This document shows, piece by piece, positions 28,475 through 38,159 of a stretch of 64,000 bases of DNA. Numbering within the stretch: position 1 is the first letter of the stretch; every line of letters begins with the position of its first letter. The notes beneath the pieces are model-generated. The model did not search any database and was not told the origin of the DNA. It was given only the letters and a program-made list of their open reading frames with translations. The position numbers were made by a program, and so were the translations under genes. Origin of the DNA: Flagellimonas pelagia (lineage in GTDB: Bacteria; Bacteroidota; Bacteroidia; Flavobacteriales; Flavobacteriaceae); NCBI RefSeq assembly GCF_003584135.1, contig NZ_QXFI01000031.1, positions 103,989 through 167,988 of the forward strand, in the 5' to 3' direction.

Positions 28475-29959
28475 TCATTTGGTAATTTTATTCACGATAA
28501 AAGCGCTGAACTCCCTTGGGTGAAAATCCCAGATAAGGGGCAGCATATAGTACACCATGAGGGTGAGGAACACTATGGAAAAAATGTTCATCCAAATACC
28601 GCTCTTGGCCATATCAGATATTTTTAGGTACCCCGACCCGAATACCACTGCATTGGGCGGAGTTGCCACTGGTAGCATAAAGGCACAGGATGCCGCAACC
28701 GTAGTGGCTACCATAAGTATATAAGGGTTGATGTTCAAACCTACTGCAATAGGTGCCAAAATGGGGAGCAACATTGCTGTGGTTGCTAAATTCGAAGTCA
28801 CTTCGGTTATAAAATTTACCGAGGTAATGATGACCACAACCAGCACAATAAGTGCCAGTCCCTGTAGAAGATTCATTTGACTTCCCAGCCAAGCTGCCAA
28901 GCCCGTGGTTTCAAAACCTGAGGCCAGGGCCATACCACCACCAAACAACAGGATGATACCCCATGGTAATTTCACTGCATCATCCCATGTAATCAAGGGT
29001 TCTTCTTTATCACTTCCCTGAATGGTGAACAGCAAAATACCCGCACACATGGCTATTATGGTATCATCTATGGCAGGCAACAATGGTTGTAGGATGAACG
29101 AGCGGCCGATCCATGCAAAAGCAGTAAGGATGAAGATGCCCAAAACTATTTTTTCCTCTTTCTTCATAGGTCCCAATTGTCTCACCAATTGATTGATTTC
29201 CTCCCTTCCCCCAGGAAATTCTTTCTGCTTGAATTTAAAAGCGAAGCGGGTAAGGTAGATCCAAGCCATCAACAAAAGTGGAATGGCGATGGGAAGCCCC
29301 CATTTGGCCCATTGCCAAAACGTGATCTCTATACCATAAACCTCTTCCACATAACCTGCAAAAACCAGATTTGGTGGGGTTCCTATCAAGGTGGCAATCC
29401 CTCCGATGGAGGCGCTATAGGCGATACCGAGCATCAATGCCTTTCCAAAAATGAGGTTCTCGTCCTCTATGGTAGCAGGGTTATCCTTTAACTGTGCCAC
29501 AATGGACATTCCTATGGGTAGCATCATTACCGAGGTAGCCGTATTGGATATCCACATAGACAGAAAAGCAGTGGCCACCATAAAGCCCAAAATGATCTTT
29601 GATACGTTGGTTCCTATAAGCCGGATCACATGTAGGGCAATCCGCTTGTGTAGGTTCCATTTCTCGATGGCAATAGCCAATAGAAATCCTCCCATGTATA
29701 GAAAAATATACTTATGCCCGTAGGAGGCAGTGGTTTCCGAAAGTTCGACGGCCCCGGTCAGCGGAAACAATATAATCGGCAACAGGGCCGTAACCCCAAT
29801 TGGAATGGCCTCGGTAACCCACCAAATGGCCATCCATAGGGTAATGCCCAACATACTGAAAGCACTGTCGGACATCCCGGTCGGGGGATTAAAGCCTTGC
29901 AGGACCAGAAAAGCCAAGGGTCCTGCCACTAAAAAGATATGCTTTTTCAAAAAGTTCAT
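28475..29959 (-). CDS. SLC13/DASS-family Na+/dicarboxylate-sulfate symporter
   Basis: 494 residues and about 11-12 membrane segments. Family blocks include WMAIWWVTEAIPIGVTALLP near residue 43, SNTATSVMMLPIGMSI (the SNT motif binding Na+ and carboxylate, about 129) and a second ITEVTSNLATTAMLLPI repeat with the matching TSN motif. Members import succinate, malate, citrate or sulfate with Na+. The start overlaps the SGNH gene stop by four bases, so the two are translationally coupled. A carboxylate carrier within a susCD operon is unusual and suggests that the polymer or ester being degraded yields an organic acid. Confidence 0.92.
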   Translation of the reverse strand: MNFLKKHIFLVAGPLAFLVLQGFNPPTGMSDSAFSMLGITLWMAIWWVTEAIPIGVTALLPIILFPLTGAVELSETTASYGHKYIFLYMGGFLLAIAIEKWNLHKRIALHVIRLIGTNVSKIILGFMVATAFLSMWISNTATSVMMLPIGMSIVAQLKDNPATIEDENLIFGKALMLGIAYSASIGGIATLIGTPPNLVFAGYVEEVYGIEITFWQWAKWGLPIAIPLLLMAWIYLTRFAFKFKQKEFPGGREEINQLVRQLGPMKKEEKIVLGIFILTAFAWIGRSFILQPLLPAIDDTIIAMCAGILLFTIQGSDKEEPLITWDDAVKLPWGIILLFGGGMALASGFETTGLAAWLGSQMNLLQGLALIVLVVVIITSVNFITEVTSNLATTAMLLPILAPIAVGLNINPYILMVATTVAASCAFMLPVATPPNAVVFGSGYLKISDMAKSGIWMNIFSIVFLTLMVYYMLPLIWDFHPREFSAFIVNKITK

Positions 29960-30735
29960 TTTTGGGTTTTAAAGGATTCAAAATTCATTTCCTCTACCAA
30001 CTGTCTCAAAAAATCCCCCGTGGGTGGCAATACAAAGCACAGGTACAGATTTTCACCGTTCCCGTCCACTGTGGTCAATCGATCTGGGATAGCACTTACA
30101 GATTTGCCGGTAAGCAATTTTGTTATGGTAAGGGCGATTAAATAGGAACCGTCCGGCGATGGGTGTTTGTCATCAAAATAGAACTCTAAATCGGGCCTTA
30201 AAGTTCTTGCTTTCATGTATACAGGGCCGACCGGAAGTACTTTGGCATTAAGCTCTGTGGCAAGTTCCATATAGCCTTTGGTTATGGTTTCCTGCATCAA
30301 AGGATTGGATTTATAGGCCCATGTCATATAAAAGATGGGCTCTGCTCCTTGGGAACGGACCAATTCCGCAAACTTGGTCCCATACTCCTTAAAACGTTCC
30401 GGGGCTTCAATGGTACTCAAACTATGGTCTCCAAACACTACATAGTCCCACTTTTTATCCTCAAGCAATTCACGGGTCTTTGTTCCCTTCTCCCCTTTCC
30501 AATGTTGTTCCAGATTGCTCCCCCCAACAGTTGATTGGTATGTTTGGATAGAAACTCCTTGCGTTTCCGCCATGGCACTTACCAACTGGGGCATGTTCCA
30601 AAAATAGGTGAAGCTGTTCCCCACAAACAATATTTTAACGGGGGCTTTTTCTTCTTGCGCATTGAGGTTGGTCGGCACCAATACAGTCAATGCCAGTAAC
30701 CAAAAACAGATGCTTTTAATGTGTTTTATTTTCAT
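29956..30735 (-). CDS. secreted SGNH/GDSL-type hydrolase
   Basis: 259 residues with a signal peptide ending near NLNAQ. Block I is ILFVGNSFTYFWN, with the catalytic Ser; GGSNLEQHW follows as block II; block V is DDKHPSPDGSYLIA with the Asp/His pair. The usual GxND of block III seems replaced by FGDHS, so it belongs to a divergent GNSFT subgroup of SGNH esterases. Members remove acyl groups from glycans or cleave other esters. It lies 14 bases after the susD-like gene and four bases overlap into the SLC13 carrier. Confidence 0.85.
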   Translation of the reverse strand: MKIKHIKSICFWLLALTVLVPTNLNAQEEKAPVKILFVGNSFTYFWNMPQLVSAMAETQGVSIQTYQSTVGGSNLEQHWKGEKGTKTRELLEDKKWDYVVFGDHSLSTIEAPERFKEYGTKFAELVRSQGAEPIFYMTWAYKSNPLMQETITKGYMELATELNAKVLPVGPVYMKARTLRPDLEFYFDDKHPSPDGSYLIALTITKLLTGKSVSAIPDRLTTVDGNGENLYLCFVLPPTGDFLRQLVEEMNFESFKTQK

Positions 30736-30749
30736 GTTCTAAGTAGTAA

Positions 30750-32174
30750 CTATTGGTTAACAGGGGTTTTATCAAAAAAGTTGGGAATGGGATCGGGAAC
30801 ATTGGTGTTCCTATCTATTTCGGACTGGGGATACAGAAATCGCTGTGGCAACTGGCTACCCGTATTTGGGGTTATCGGAACCCTTACCACTGTTTCCCCC
30901 AATGTTCTACGTGTGTCGTTGAAAGGTTCAATCAGTCCAAAAAGGGTCACATAGCGCTCTTCCAAAATTTCGCGTAATAAGGCATTGTTCTGACTGATAT
31001 TATCCGGATTTTCCATTCCACCGGTTTCAAAATCCGCGGAAACATAAGACTCATATAGCACTTGTGCCGGATCAACATTTCTAAGATATCCGCCCGTGTT
31101 CATGAATGCCCTAAAATCATTTAGGGAGGAAAGACCAGCATCAAACCCATTGACCCTGAATCCTGCCTCGGCCAATATGAGCAGGTTCTCTTCATAGGTC
31201 ACCAGAGGTGCAGGCGCGTCCTGTGCCGCAAAGCCATTGGAGATATTAGGCTGAATGCCCGTATTGTTCGTAGTGAACAAAAAGTTATATCGGCCAGTTT
31301 CATCCGTTTTTGCATTTCCCCTGTAATTGGATGGAATCGGATTCCCCACATTCGGGTCTACCAGACTGGCCATGAAATCTGAAACCACAACATCTGCCTG
31401 ACGTACTTCGATAGCAAAAAACTGATAGTTTAAATTGGAGTTTTCAGCAGCAGTCCCATGAGGACCATACAAACTGTTGTCCATAGAACTGATGCCATTG
31501 GAGGCCGCGGCAAGTGCACCTTGATAGTTTTTGGTGTGCAGATAAAAACGTGCCTTCAAGGTATAGGCCACCTCGATCCACGCATTGGCATCGCCATCCA
31601 AATAAATATCTGAACCAGCACTTGGTTTTCCGGTACCCTCCGCCAATAATGTTATAGCAGTATCCAACGTGTTTTGGATTTTTCCGTAGACTGTTTTCTG
31701 TCCTTCAAAAATAGGATCGGTTATGGCCACATTCCCTGCTTCGTCAAAGGGCATATCCCCATAAAGCGAAGCAATCGTCCCAGCTATCTGTGCCTGGAGC
31801 ACTAAGGATATCCCCTGTGCTACAGGGCCAATGTCATCGTTCAATGCCGTTTCTTCGGCGATTAGTGCATTTCTAAAGGCATTTACGTAGGCATCGTTCC
31901 AAAGGGCATCAAAATCACTGGTGGTCACTGAGTATTGGGAGAACCCGAGGTGTTGTCTATCGATTCCGGTATACTGACCAGCAAAAATGGACGCCCTTCG
32001 GGCCGTTTCGCCGGTTTGCAATAGGATGTTGCCCACTTCCGTTCCCGTTAAAACCGTTCCATAGGAACTTTCTGTGAGATTGTTCGGATCATTATTAAGG
32101 TCATCGACCAATTTGCTACAAGACGCCAATAAGGCAACAAGTATAAAAATGGAGATATAGCTTTTCATTGTCAT
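30750..32174 (-). CDS. SusD/RagB-family lipoprotein (SusD-like_2 type)
   Basis: 474-residue lipoprotein, lipobox LLASC at Cys19. NDPNNLTESSYGTVL near the N-terminus, then RRASIFAGQYTGIDRQHLGFSQY, and QNNALLREILEERYVTLFG with DTRRTLGETVVRVPITPN near the C-terminus, match the subfamily annotated as nutrient-binding SusD-like rather than classical starch-type SusD. The subfamily is often not linked to glycosidases. It pairs with the SusC gene 13 bases upstream. Ligand unknown; the neighbours suggest an ester-bearing or organic-acid substrate. Confidence 0.92.
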   Translation of the reverse strand: MTMKSYISIFILVALLASCSKLVDDLNNDPNNLTESSYGTVLTGTEVGNILLQTGETARRASIFAGQYTGIDRQHLGFSQYSVTTSDFDALWNDAYVNAFRNALIAEETALNDDIGPVAQGISLVLQAQIAGTIASLYGDMPFDEAGNVAITDPIFEGQKTVYGKIQNTLDTAITLLAEGTGKPSAGSDIYLDGDANAWIEVAYTLKARFYLHTKNYQGALAAASNGISSMDNSLYGPHGTAAENSNLNYQFFAIEVRQADVVVSDFMASLVDPNVGNPIPSNYRGNAKTDETGRYNFLFTTNNTGIQPNISNGFAAQDAPAPLVTYEENLLILAEAGFRVNGFDAGLSSLNDFRAFMNTGGYLRNVDPAQVLYESYVSADFETGGMENPDNISQNNALLREILEERYVTLFGLIEPFNDTRRTLGETVVRVPITPNTGSQLPQRFLYPQSEIDRNTNVPDPIPNFFDKTPVNQ

Positions 32175-32187
32175 GATTTTTTTTTGA

Positions 32188-35100
32188 TTAGAAGTTTAGG
32201 GTTAGACTAAACAAATAGGATTTGGTACTGGGGTTGTTGAAATAATCAATCCCCCTGGCAGCACTGATCCCCGAAAGATTGGTATCGGGATCATTGCCCT
32301 CAAACTTTGTCCAAAGAAAAAGGTTACGCCCTGTAAGCGTGAACTCTGCCGATTGAAGCCCAATGGAATTCTTCAACCAGGGATTGTCCAAAAGATACGA
32401 GAGGCTAAGCTCCCTCAAACGGGTCCAAGAACCATCCTCGATGTACAATTCGTCATTTCCATTACTGAAAAATCCTCCATCCCCATTATACCAAGCTTCC
32501 GTAAGGGCCACGGGACCAGCCCCAAAATCGGCCACATTTCCACGGAACGTATCGCCAATGTTGATGATGTTCCCATCCCAAGTAAAATAATTTCGGGTCG
32601 CCGTTATCTCGTTCGCCGTGTCTGACCATGTCCCCAAATCACGCATTACCGATTTTGTTCCAGCGTAGATATCGGCCCCTTGATAGGTTTCGAACAATAC
32701 GGACAAGCGTAGTTTTTTATATGAAAAAGTGGATGAAATGGAACCCTGCCAATCTGGGTTGGGATCGCCGATCACACCTTCTAGCTGGTCCTGCTCCGGA
32801 AAGCCATATTCATCATACACAATGGACCCGTCTTCGTTTCGGAGTGTTCTCGATCCCCAAAGAACACCCAAAGGTTGCCCTTCCACCGCTCTTGAACTTA
32901 CAGCCGATAATCCTCCCAGATTCAAGGATTCTATCCCTGCCAAATCGGTTACCTTATTCCTGACCTGGGTAAAGTTGGCATCCAAAGACCATGTAAAATC
33001 CTTGGTTTGGATGATGCGGTATCCCAAATCCAATTCATACCCCTTATTCTCAATTTCGGCCCCATTGGTATACACGGAAGTATATCCAGTGGAATTGGCT
33101 TGTGGAAATTCCAACAACACATCTTCTGTAACATTGGAAAAGTAGGTACCGCTCAAGGACAATCTATCCCTGAAAAAACGGAGGTCCGCACCCAACTCGA
33201 TTTCCTTTTTTCGTTCTGGTTTTAAATTGGTATTCCCTCGACTGGAACTTGGCACAAAGGCCCCATTTCCAAACAATCCAAGATTGAGTCCACCTCCGTA
33301 GGCATCCCCAAAGGTGGGGGAAACATATACATTGGACGTGTTATATCTCGCGGGCTGTACTCCTACTTCTCCATAGGAAACCCTTAGTTTTCCAAAGGAA
33401 AAGGTATTATTGTCCTTAAACGGTTCCAATTGGGAGAACTGCCAAGCTATGGAGGTTGATGGAAAAATAAAGGCTTTATTGTTCTCATCCCCAAAAGTGG
33501 AGGCTGTTTCCGCCCTAACCGTAGCGTTCAAGAAGAGCATATCGTACAGAGAAAGGGATGCGGAGGAATAAACCCCTACTGTCCTCTCATGCCCTTGGGT
33601 ACTGGTGGTCACGATATTTTCGGGCAAAATGTTGTCCACATCACGAATACCACTGTCCACATCCAAAAACTGGATAAAGTTAGTTCCTGTGTAACCGTTT
33701 ACGGCCCTAGACTTATCATTAAAATTGAAACCTAGCAAAAAGTCCGCCCCTATATCATCGGAAAAGTTGAAAGCTGTCTTGGCAATATAATCCATATTGA
33801 AGATGGAATTGGTGGCCAATTCTTGACTGATGTATCCGGTACTGAACGTTCCCGAAGCAGAACCAGGGGTAAAAAATTCATTTCTCTTCTCGCTATAGTG
33901 ATCCAATCCCACCCTGGCAATCAAGGTCAGCCAAGAGCTAGGGGTCGCCGTCAATTCCACATTGGTGATAAAACGATCCACTTTGGCCAAGTTCTCCTGC
34001 TCATTGATGGTCCAAAGTGGATTGTTATAGGTAGGGGTACCATCAGCACCCAAAGGTTCTCGATATGATCGATGCCTATTGGAAACGGGAGTGGCATCAT
34101 TGTTGGCAAAATAATCCCCTCGGTATCCTGTGATATCAAAATCGACTGGGTTCCTCAACAAGCCTAAGTAAAGTCCCGAACTATTGGCCCCTTTTTCAAT
34201 TCTATTGGATTTGGTCCGGGAGTAGGAAGAGCTGATCTTCAAACTTATGGCATCGGTAAAATTTTGTCTTGCATTGAACCGTACCGTGGTCCTTCTGTAA
34301 TCGGAATTGTTTCTAATGATCCCCTGTTGGTTCAAATCCCCCAAACTAAAGAACATGGAACTTTTTTGGTTCCCTCCACTCAAACTAAGGTTGTTTTCAA
34401 AAAAGTGTCCGTTGCTGAATATTTTATCAAAATTGGAATCATGGAATGTCTCCCTGGAATTTTTGGTCAGAATCGGATAGTACACATTGCCGGCCTGATC
34501 GATATAAAACTCTCCGGAAGTATCCAATTCATCCAATCCTCCTGATCTGTCAGCTAGTTTATCGCCCCAGGAATCCCGGGCCCTTTGGTTGTATACCCCG
34601 TTGTCTCCTTGCCCAAATTCATCTTGCAACGGGTATTTTCTATTTATTTCATCATAGGAATATGTACTTTTTAAACTTACGGAGAGTTTACTGTTGAACT
34701 TGCCGCTTTTGGTGGTAATGTTGATTACCCCTCCCAAGGCCTGTGTACCCCACAAAGCTGCGGCCGAAGCACCTTTAAGAATGGTGATCGATTCAATGTC
34801 ATTGGGGTTGATGTCGTTAAGCCTTGATTCTTGGTTCACACCGCCACTATCGCTGTTTCCTCGTACATCATTACTAATGGGAACACCGTCCACAATGATA
34901 AGGGGCTGGCTGTTCCTTGTTATGGAAGACAATCCCCTAATTTGAATATAGGAACCCGCACCAGGATCACTTGAATTTCTGCTGATGCGTACTCCTGAGG
35001 ATTTTCCAGAAAGACTGTTCAGGACATTGGTCTCCCCGGCCTCACTAATCTTGTTTCCCCCAACGGTGGAACTGGCATACCCAAGGTCATCCTTACGCTC

Positions 35101-35439
35101 CTTAAAGCCCAGGGAAGTAATGATCACCTCATCCAACGCCTCTGCGCTCTCTACCATCGTAATGTCCAACGTACTTGCCATCCCCACCAGCTTGGTCACT
35201 GGAGTAAAACCAATATAACTGAACATAAGTTCAGAAGACCCATCTTTAACGGTAATGGAATACTTGCCATCAAAATCCGTAGAAACTCCATTGGTCGTTT
35301 CTTTCTCAATAATGGAAACCCCCACCAATGGCATACCATTTTCGTCGGTCACGGTTCCTGATACTGTTTTCTGAGAAATTGCAAACTGAATGGAAAGGAC
35401 TGCAAGTAGCAAAAATGCATGCTTAAGTCTAATTTTCAT
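32188..35439 (-). CDS. SusC/RagA-family TonB-dependent receptor
   Basis: 1083 residues: signal peptide (to about FAISQ, 23), CarboxypepD_reg-like domain (KTVSGTVTDENGMPLVGVSI), plug (DEVIITSLGFKERKDDLGYA then IQIRGLSSITRNSQPLIIVDG) and barrel. No STN domain, so it is not the sigma/FecR type; control is more likely through the divergent membrane protein 167 bases away. First gene of an operon with SusD-like, SGNH, SLC13 and two lipoproteins. The TSLGFKERKDDLGYA segment belongs to the same non-starch subgroup as its SusD partner. Confidence 0.95.
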   Translation of the reverse strand: MKIRLKHAFLLLAVLSIQFAISQKTVSGTVTDENGMPLVGVSIIEKETTNGVSTDFDGKYSITVKDGSSELMFSYIGFTPVTKLVGMASTLDITMVESAEALDEVIITSLGFKERKDDLGYASSTVGGNKISEAGETNVLNSLSGKSSGVRISRNSSDPGAGSYIQIRGLSSITRNSQPLIIVDGVPISNDVRGNSDSGGVNQESRLNDINPNDIESITILKGASAAALWGTQALGGVINITTKSGKFNSKLSVSLKSTYSYDEINRKYPLQDEFGQGDNGVYNQRARDSWGDKLADRSGGLDELDTSGEFYIDQAGNVYYPILTKNSRETFHDSNFDKIFSNGHFFENNLSLSGGNQKSSMFFSLGDLNQQGIIRNNSDYRRTTVRFNARQNFTDAISLKISSSYSRTKSNRIEKGANSSGLYLGLLRNPVDFDITGYRGDYFANNDATPVSNRHRSYREPLGADGTPTYNNPLWTINEQENLAKVDRFITNVELTATPSSWLTLIARVGLDHYSEKRNEFFTPGSASGTFSTGYISQELATNSIFNMDYIAKTAFNFSDDIGADFLLGFNFNDKSRAVNGYTGTNFIQFLDVDSGIRDVDNILPENIVTTSTQGHERTVGVYSSASLSLYDMLFLNATVRAETASTFGDENNKAFIFPSTSIAWQFSQLEPFKDNNTFSFGKLRVSYGEVGVQPARYNTSNVYVSPTFGDAYGGGLNLGLFGNGAFVPSSSRGNTNLKPERKKEIELGADLRFFRDRLSLSGTYFSNVTEDVLLEFPQANSTGYTSVYTNGAEIENKGYELDLGYRIIQTKDFTWSLDANFTQVRNKVTDLAGIESLNLGGLSAVSSRAVEGQPLGVLWGSRTLRNEDGSIVYDEYGFPEQDQLEGVIGDPNPDWQGSISSTFSYKKLRLSVLFETYQGADIYAGTKSVMRDLGTWSDTANEITATRNYFTWDGNIINIGDTFRGNVADFGAGPVALTEAWYNGDGGFFSNGNDELYIEDGSWTRLRELSLSYLLDNPWLKNSIGLQSAEFTLTGRNLFLWTKFEGNDPDTNLSGISAARGIDYFNNPSTKSYLFSLTLNF

Positions 35440-35520
35440 TTTAAATGTTTTAAGTTTGATTAGTTAGAGTAAAAACTACCAAAAAAACAAGGATTGTTGT
35501 TTTGATATTATTATGCTTGC

Positions 35521-35571
35521 TTGATTAACAATTATATAAATAATCAATCATATTATTGATATTTCAATAAT
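35521..35571. promoter_or_regulatory. two inverted repeats in the susC / membrane-regulator divergent region
   Basis: TTGATTA (35521-35527) and TAATCAA (35541-35547) form one inverted repeat. ATTATTGA (35552-35559) and TCAATAAT (35564-35571) form a perfect 8-base one with 4-base spacer. Both share the TTGAT/ATCAA or TTGA/TCAA core and sit between divergent genes, so they are candidate operators for the DNA-binding protein encoded at 35607. AT-rich DNA makes chance repeats more likely. Confidence 0.35.
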
Positions 35572-35606
35572 TTTTATCGATTTTTACCAATTTTCAACCG
35601 ACTTGA

Positions 35607-36764
35607 ATGAGTAAAGAAGAGGAGATAAATAAAATTCATGCAGAATTTATCTCAAAACTTGAACATCATTATGGGCGCTACAATGCCGAGAACAATAGTT
35701 TTGAATCCACGAGCAATTCCAAAATTGCACGGGATTTATTCTATAGCGATTCTCAATTTTCCAGATTGATCAACAATACGGCATCTGAAGGTGAACTGAC
35801 CCGGGCTTTGCGAAATGTGCAAAGGCTTTTGGATGTTCATGAACTTCGTCGCAAAGTATCGAAGCAAGCAAGCGGTACAGGTAATTCCATTTTTGACAAG
35901 CGAGTGTTCATGTGGATATCCGGGGTTTTATTGGTCAGTCTGGCCATAACCCTGTATCTATTTACAAGACAAACCGATGAGGTTGAAACAGATGATGGTC
36001 TGTCAGAGCAAACACGCTATGAAATGCTACGCTGGGGTTTTGAGAACAATTACATAAAACCCTATGTAAAGCTCAAGGAACTACCCGAAGACTGCTACTA
36101 CCCCTGTTACAAATACCAAGGCAAGTGGATTTTGAAAGATGAGTACAAAATACCTTTTTTTAGGGAACGGAATGGCTTTCACTATGTTGCAAAAGAAGTG
36201 GTCATGTATGCCCGTTGCATGGACGAACGCGATGATCGTGGCGAATCGTTCGAGGGGTACGAATACCAGAAGCACGAAATCTGGTATGACAAGCGTGAAG
36301 TCCCCATTGATTCGTTTTTGACCAAAGGTGCCGAGCCAAAATTAAGTGCCTCTTATATGGAGTCCAATTTTGAAGATGATCCGAACTTTGTGAAAATTGC
36401 CTACGTGCATACCTTTTTTAAAACGGAGTTCAATATAGAGGATGGATTGATCTATCGTTCCGGAAAAGCCATTGGCCGCGATATTGAATTTGTTTCCAGG
36501 GAGATTCTTGAAAAGCAATCCATATCATCGGATTTTTTGAACGAACTGAAAAGCGAGACCAATACCATTGCCAAAAACCTCCTGGAAGATTTTTCGAAAC
36601 CCATTACCTGTAACCCTACCGAGACACCAAATTTGGATTTTAACCAGATCAAGGAAGGTGATGTGCTCAGTTTTGATTGCCAGTTCAAGACAGGAAGGTT
36701 TCTCGTGGATTACAATAAGTCCTATATTTTCACAGACCAGTATATCAGCACCTATTGCAGATAA
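35607..36764 (+). CDS. putative membrane-anchored one-component regulator, unknown family
   Basis: 385 residues, not matched to a family I know. Residues about 36-57 (SNSKIARDLFYSDSQFSRLI) look like a helix-turn-helix with IARDL-x-YSDSQFSRLI spacing. A helical stretch follows to about 90, then one membrane segment at about 100-119 (VFMWISGVLLVSLAITLYLF), then about 265 residues expected in the periplasm, with Cys-containing LPEDCYYPCYKY and paired C-terminal cysteines. This topology (cytosolic DNA-binding, one membrane pass, outside sensor) fits a CadC/ToxR-like design without sequence similarity I can see. It is divergent from the susC operon and likely controls it (inference). The ATG start follows an AT-rich 167-base gap. 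Confidence 0.6.
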   Translation: MSKEEEINKIHAEFISKLEHHYGRYNAENNSFESTSNSKIARDLFYSDSQFSRLINNTASEGELTRALRNVQRLLDVHELRRKVSKQASGTGNSIFDKRVFMWISGVLLVSLAITLYLFTRQTDEVETDDGLSEQTRYEMLRWGFENNYIKPYVKLKELPEDCYYPCYKYQGKWILKDEYKIPFFRERNGFHYVAKEVVMYARCMDERDDRGESFEGYEYQKHEIWYDKREVPIDSFLTKGAEPKLSASYMESNFEDDPNFVKIAYVHTFFKTEFNIEDGLIYRSGKAIGRDIEFVSREILEKQSISSDFLNELKSETNTIAKNLLEDFSKPITCNPTETPNLDFNQIKEGDVLSFDCQFKTGRFLVDYNKSYIFTDQYISTYCR

Positions 36765-36866
36765 TTGGCACTTCCCTATTTAAAATTTATTGACTCAAAT
36801 CCGTCGAAGTAGTTCAAAAGTTCCATTGACAAGCAGCCCCATTACGATCAGTGAATGATCAATAAT

Positions 36867-37577
36867 TCAACGGACATTCTCCACCAATAAACAATCAACA
36901 TGGGGATGAAGCCATAGAAAAGTAACAGGGAATCGGGGGGTAATCATTTTTTTCTTCAGCATAGCAATGGCATCATCTTTTCCGACTCCGTAAACCAATA
37001 AAATAATCCGTTTGGCAGAAAGGATGTTTTGCATCCCCAGGGTCATCCCATACTTCGGTTTTTGGTCCATATTTTCCACCATACCATGCCCTTTGGATTC
37101 TTCGGAAAGTTGAGCGACATGGCAAAAGGGTTGAAGCATGTCGGCAGGTTCATTAAAACCAATATGTCCATTTTTACCCAAACCTAAAATACATAGGTCG
37201 ATGGGTTCACCATTTTCCATGATATGCTGAATTCTTTCACATTCATTTTCGGGATTTTTGGGATTGGGCGTGAATCCGGTATATCTCCCATTCGGGATTT
37301 TAAGTGGTTCAAGAAGATGTTGACGCAGATAGTGCTCACAAGAACCGGGATGATCCGCTGAAAGTCCGCCCCATTCATCCAGTTTTAGAATGTGTAGACC
37401 ATTGAAAATTTCAGGTCGGTCTTTGTAGGCTTGAGCCAATAGTCCATACATTCCTGTAGGTGAATTACCAGTGGCAGCACAGATTTTAAGGGTTCTCTTC
37501 CTTTCCAGTTCCCCAAGAACAATATCGGCCGCAAAGGCACTCATTTGTTCATAATCCCCAAAGACCTGTATATTCAT
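36867..37577 (-). CDS. NagB-like glucosamine/galactosamine-6-phosphate isomerase-deaminase
   Basis: About 236 residues. The family motifs KLDEWGG (near 67) and GLGKNGHIGFNEPAD (near 133) are intact, so the fold and active site of hexosamine-6-phosphate deaminases/isomerases are present. Whether it acts on GlcN-6-P, GalN-6-P or another sugar phosphate cannot be told. The frame stays open to a TTG at 37586, but the ATG at 37577 shares one base with the stop of the small-subunit gene (TAATG), so I prefer that. It ends the GMC-Gfo/Idh/MocA-small-subunit operon. A phosphosugar isomerase with periplasmic oxidoreductases is an unusual combination. Confidence 0.85.
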   Translation of the reverse strand: MNIQVFGDYEQMSAFAADIVLGELERKRTLKICAATGNSPTGMYGLLAQAYKDRPEIFNGLHILKLDEWGGLSADHPGSCEHYLRQHLLEPLKIPNGRYTGFTPNPKNPENECERIQHIMENGEPIDLCILGLGKNGHIGFNEPADMLQPFCHVAQLSEESKGHGMVENMDQKPKYGMTLGMQNILSAKRIILLVYGVGKDDAIAMLKKKMITPRFPVTFLWLHPHVDCLLVENVR

Positions 37578-38128
37578 TATGCCCAAGCTTTTTCACCGTT
37601 ATAGGGAATGCAGCCCTCATATCGGCCAGGAACGGGATTATACCGAAGGGCCTGGGTGGCTCCCGGTTTAGAAGTAAAATAGCCCCAAATGGTCAGCTCT
37701 TTCATCATCCCGAAGAAATGCGGTTTTTCCAATAGTTTATGTTGTCGTGCTTCTTGATCAAACTTGGTCAAAAGTTCCAGTCTTTGTTCCTTTGAAAGGT
37801 CAACAAACCCATGACCGTATGCTTCGATGGACTGCTCTTCTATGGTTTCCAATCCATTAATAAAGAGAGCAGCCTCTTCTTGGTCATAACAGTCATTGAC
37901 CATGGTTTGTATGAAATTTCCAATATGGGCGGCCTTTGCCCCGGGCGATATATCGGTATCGGGTAGAATGGTCTCACCAATTTCATCAAGTAAGGGCACA
38001 TCGGTGTCAACGATCAATTCCGACCTTTTCTTGGGCGGGGCAGCACAGCTGGATAAAAATAATTGGGATCCTATGATACTGCCTCCCAAAACTGTTGCGG
38101 TTAGTTTTAACGCTTCTCTTCTTTCCAT
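37577..38128 (-). CDS. gluconate 2-dehydrogenase subunit 3-like small subunit
   Basis: 183 residues with a twin-Arg start (MERREALKLTATVLGG) and a lipobox-like FLSSC. The body holds LDEIGETILPDTDISPGAKAA and the C-terminal GYFTSKPGATQALRYNPVPG, both typical of the family. It is expected to carry the GMC FAD subunit (39258-40958) through the Tat system and anchor it. A Gfo/Idh/MocA gene sits between the two. It is shorter than the 236-residue paralogue at the left end of the window. Confidence 0.85.
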   Translation of the reverse strand: MERREALKLTATVLGGSIIGSQLFLSSCAAPPKKRSELIVDTDVPLLDEIGETILPDTDISPGAKAAHIGNFIQTMVNDCYDQEEAALFINGLETIEEQSIEAYGHGFVDLSKEQRLELLTKFDQEARQHKLLEKPHFFGMMKELTIWGYFTSKPGATQALRYNPVPGRYEGCIPYNGEKAWA

Positions 38129-38159
38129 TTTTTGATTCGTTTAACTTATGATGCCTTTT

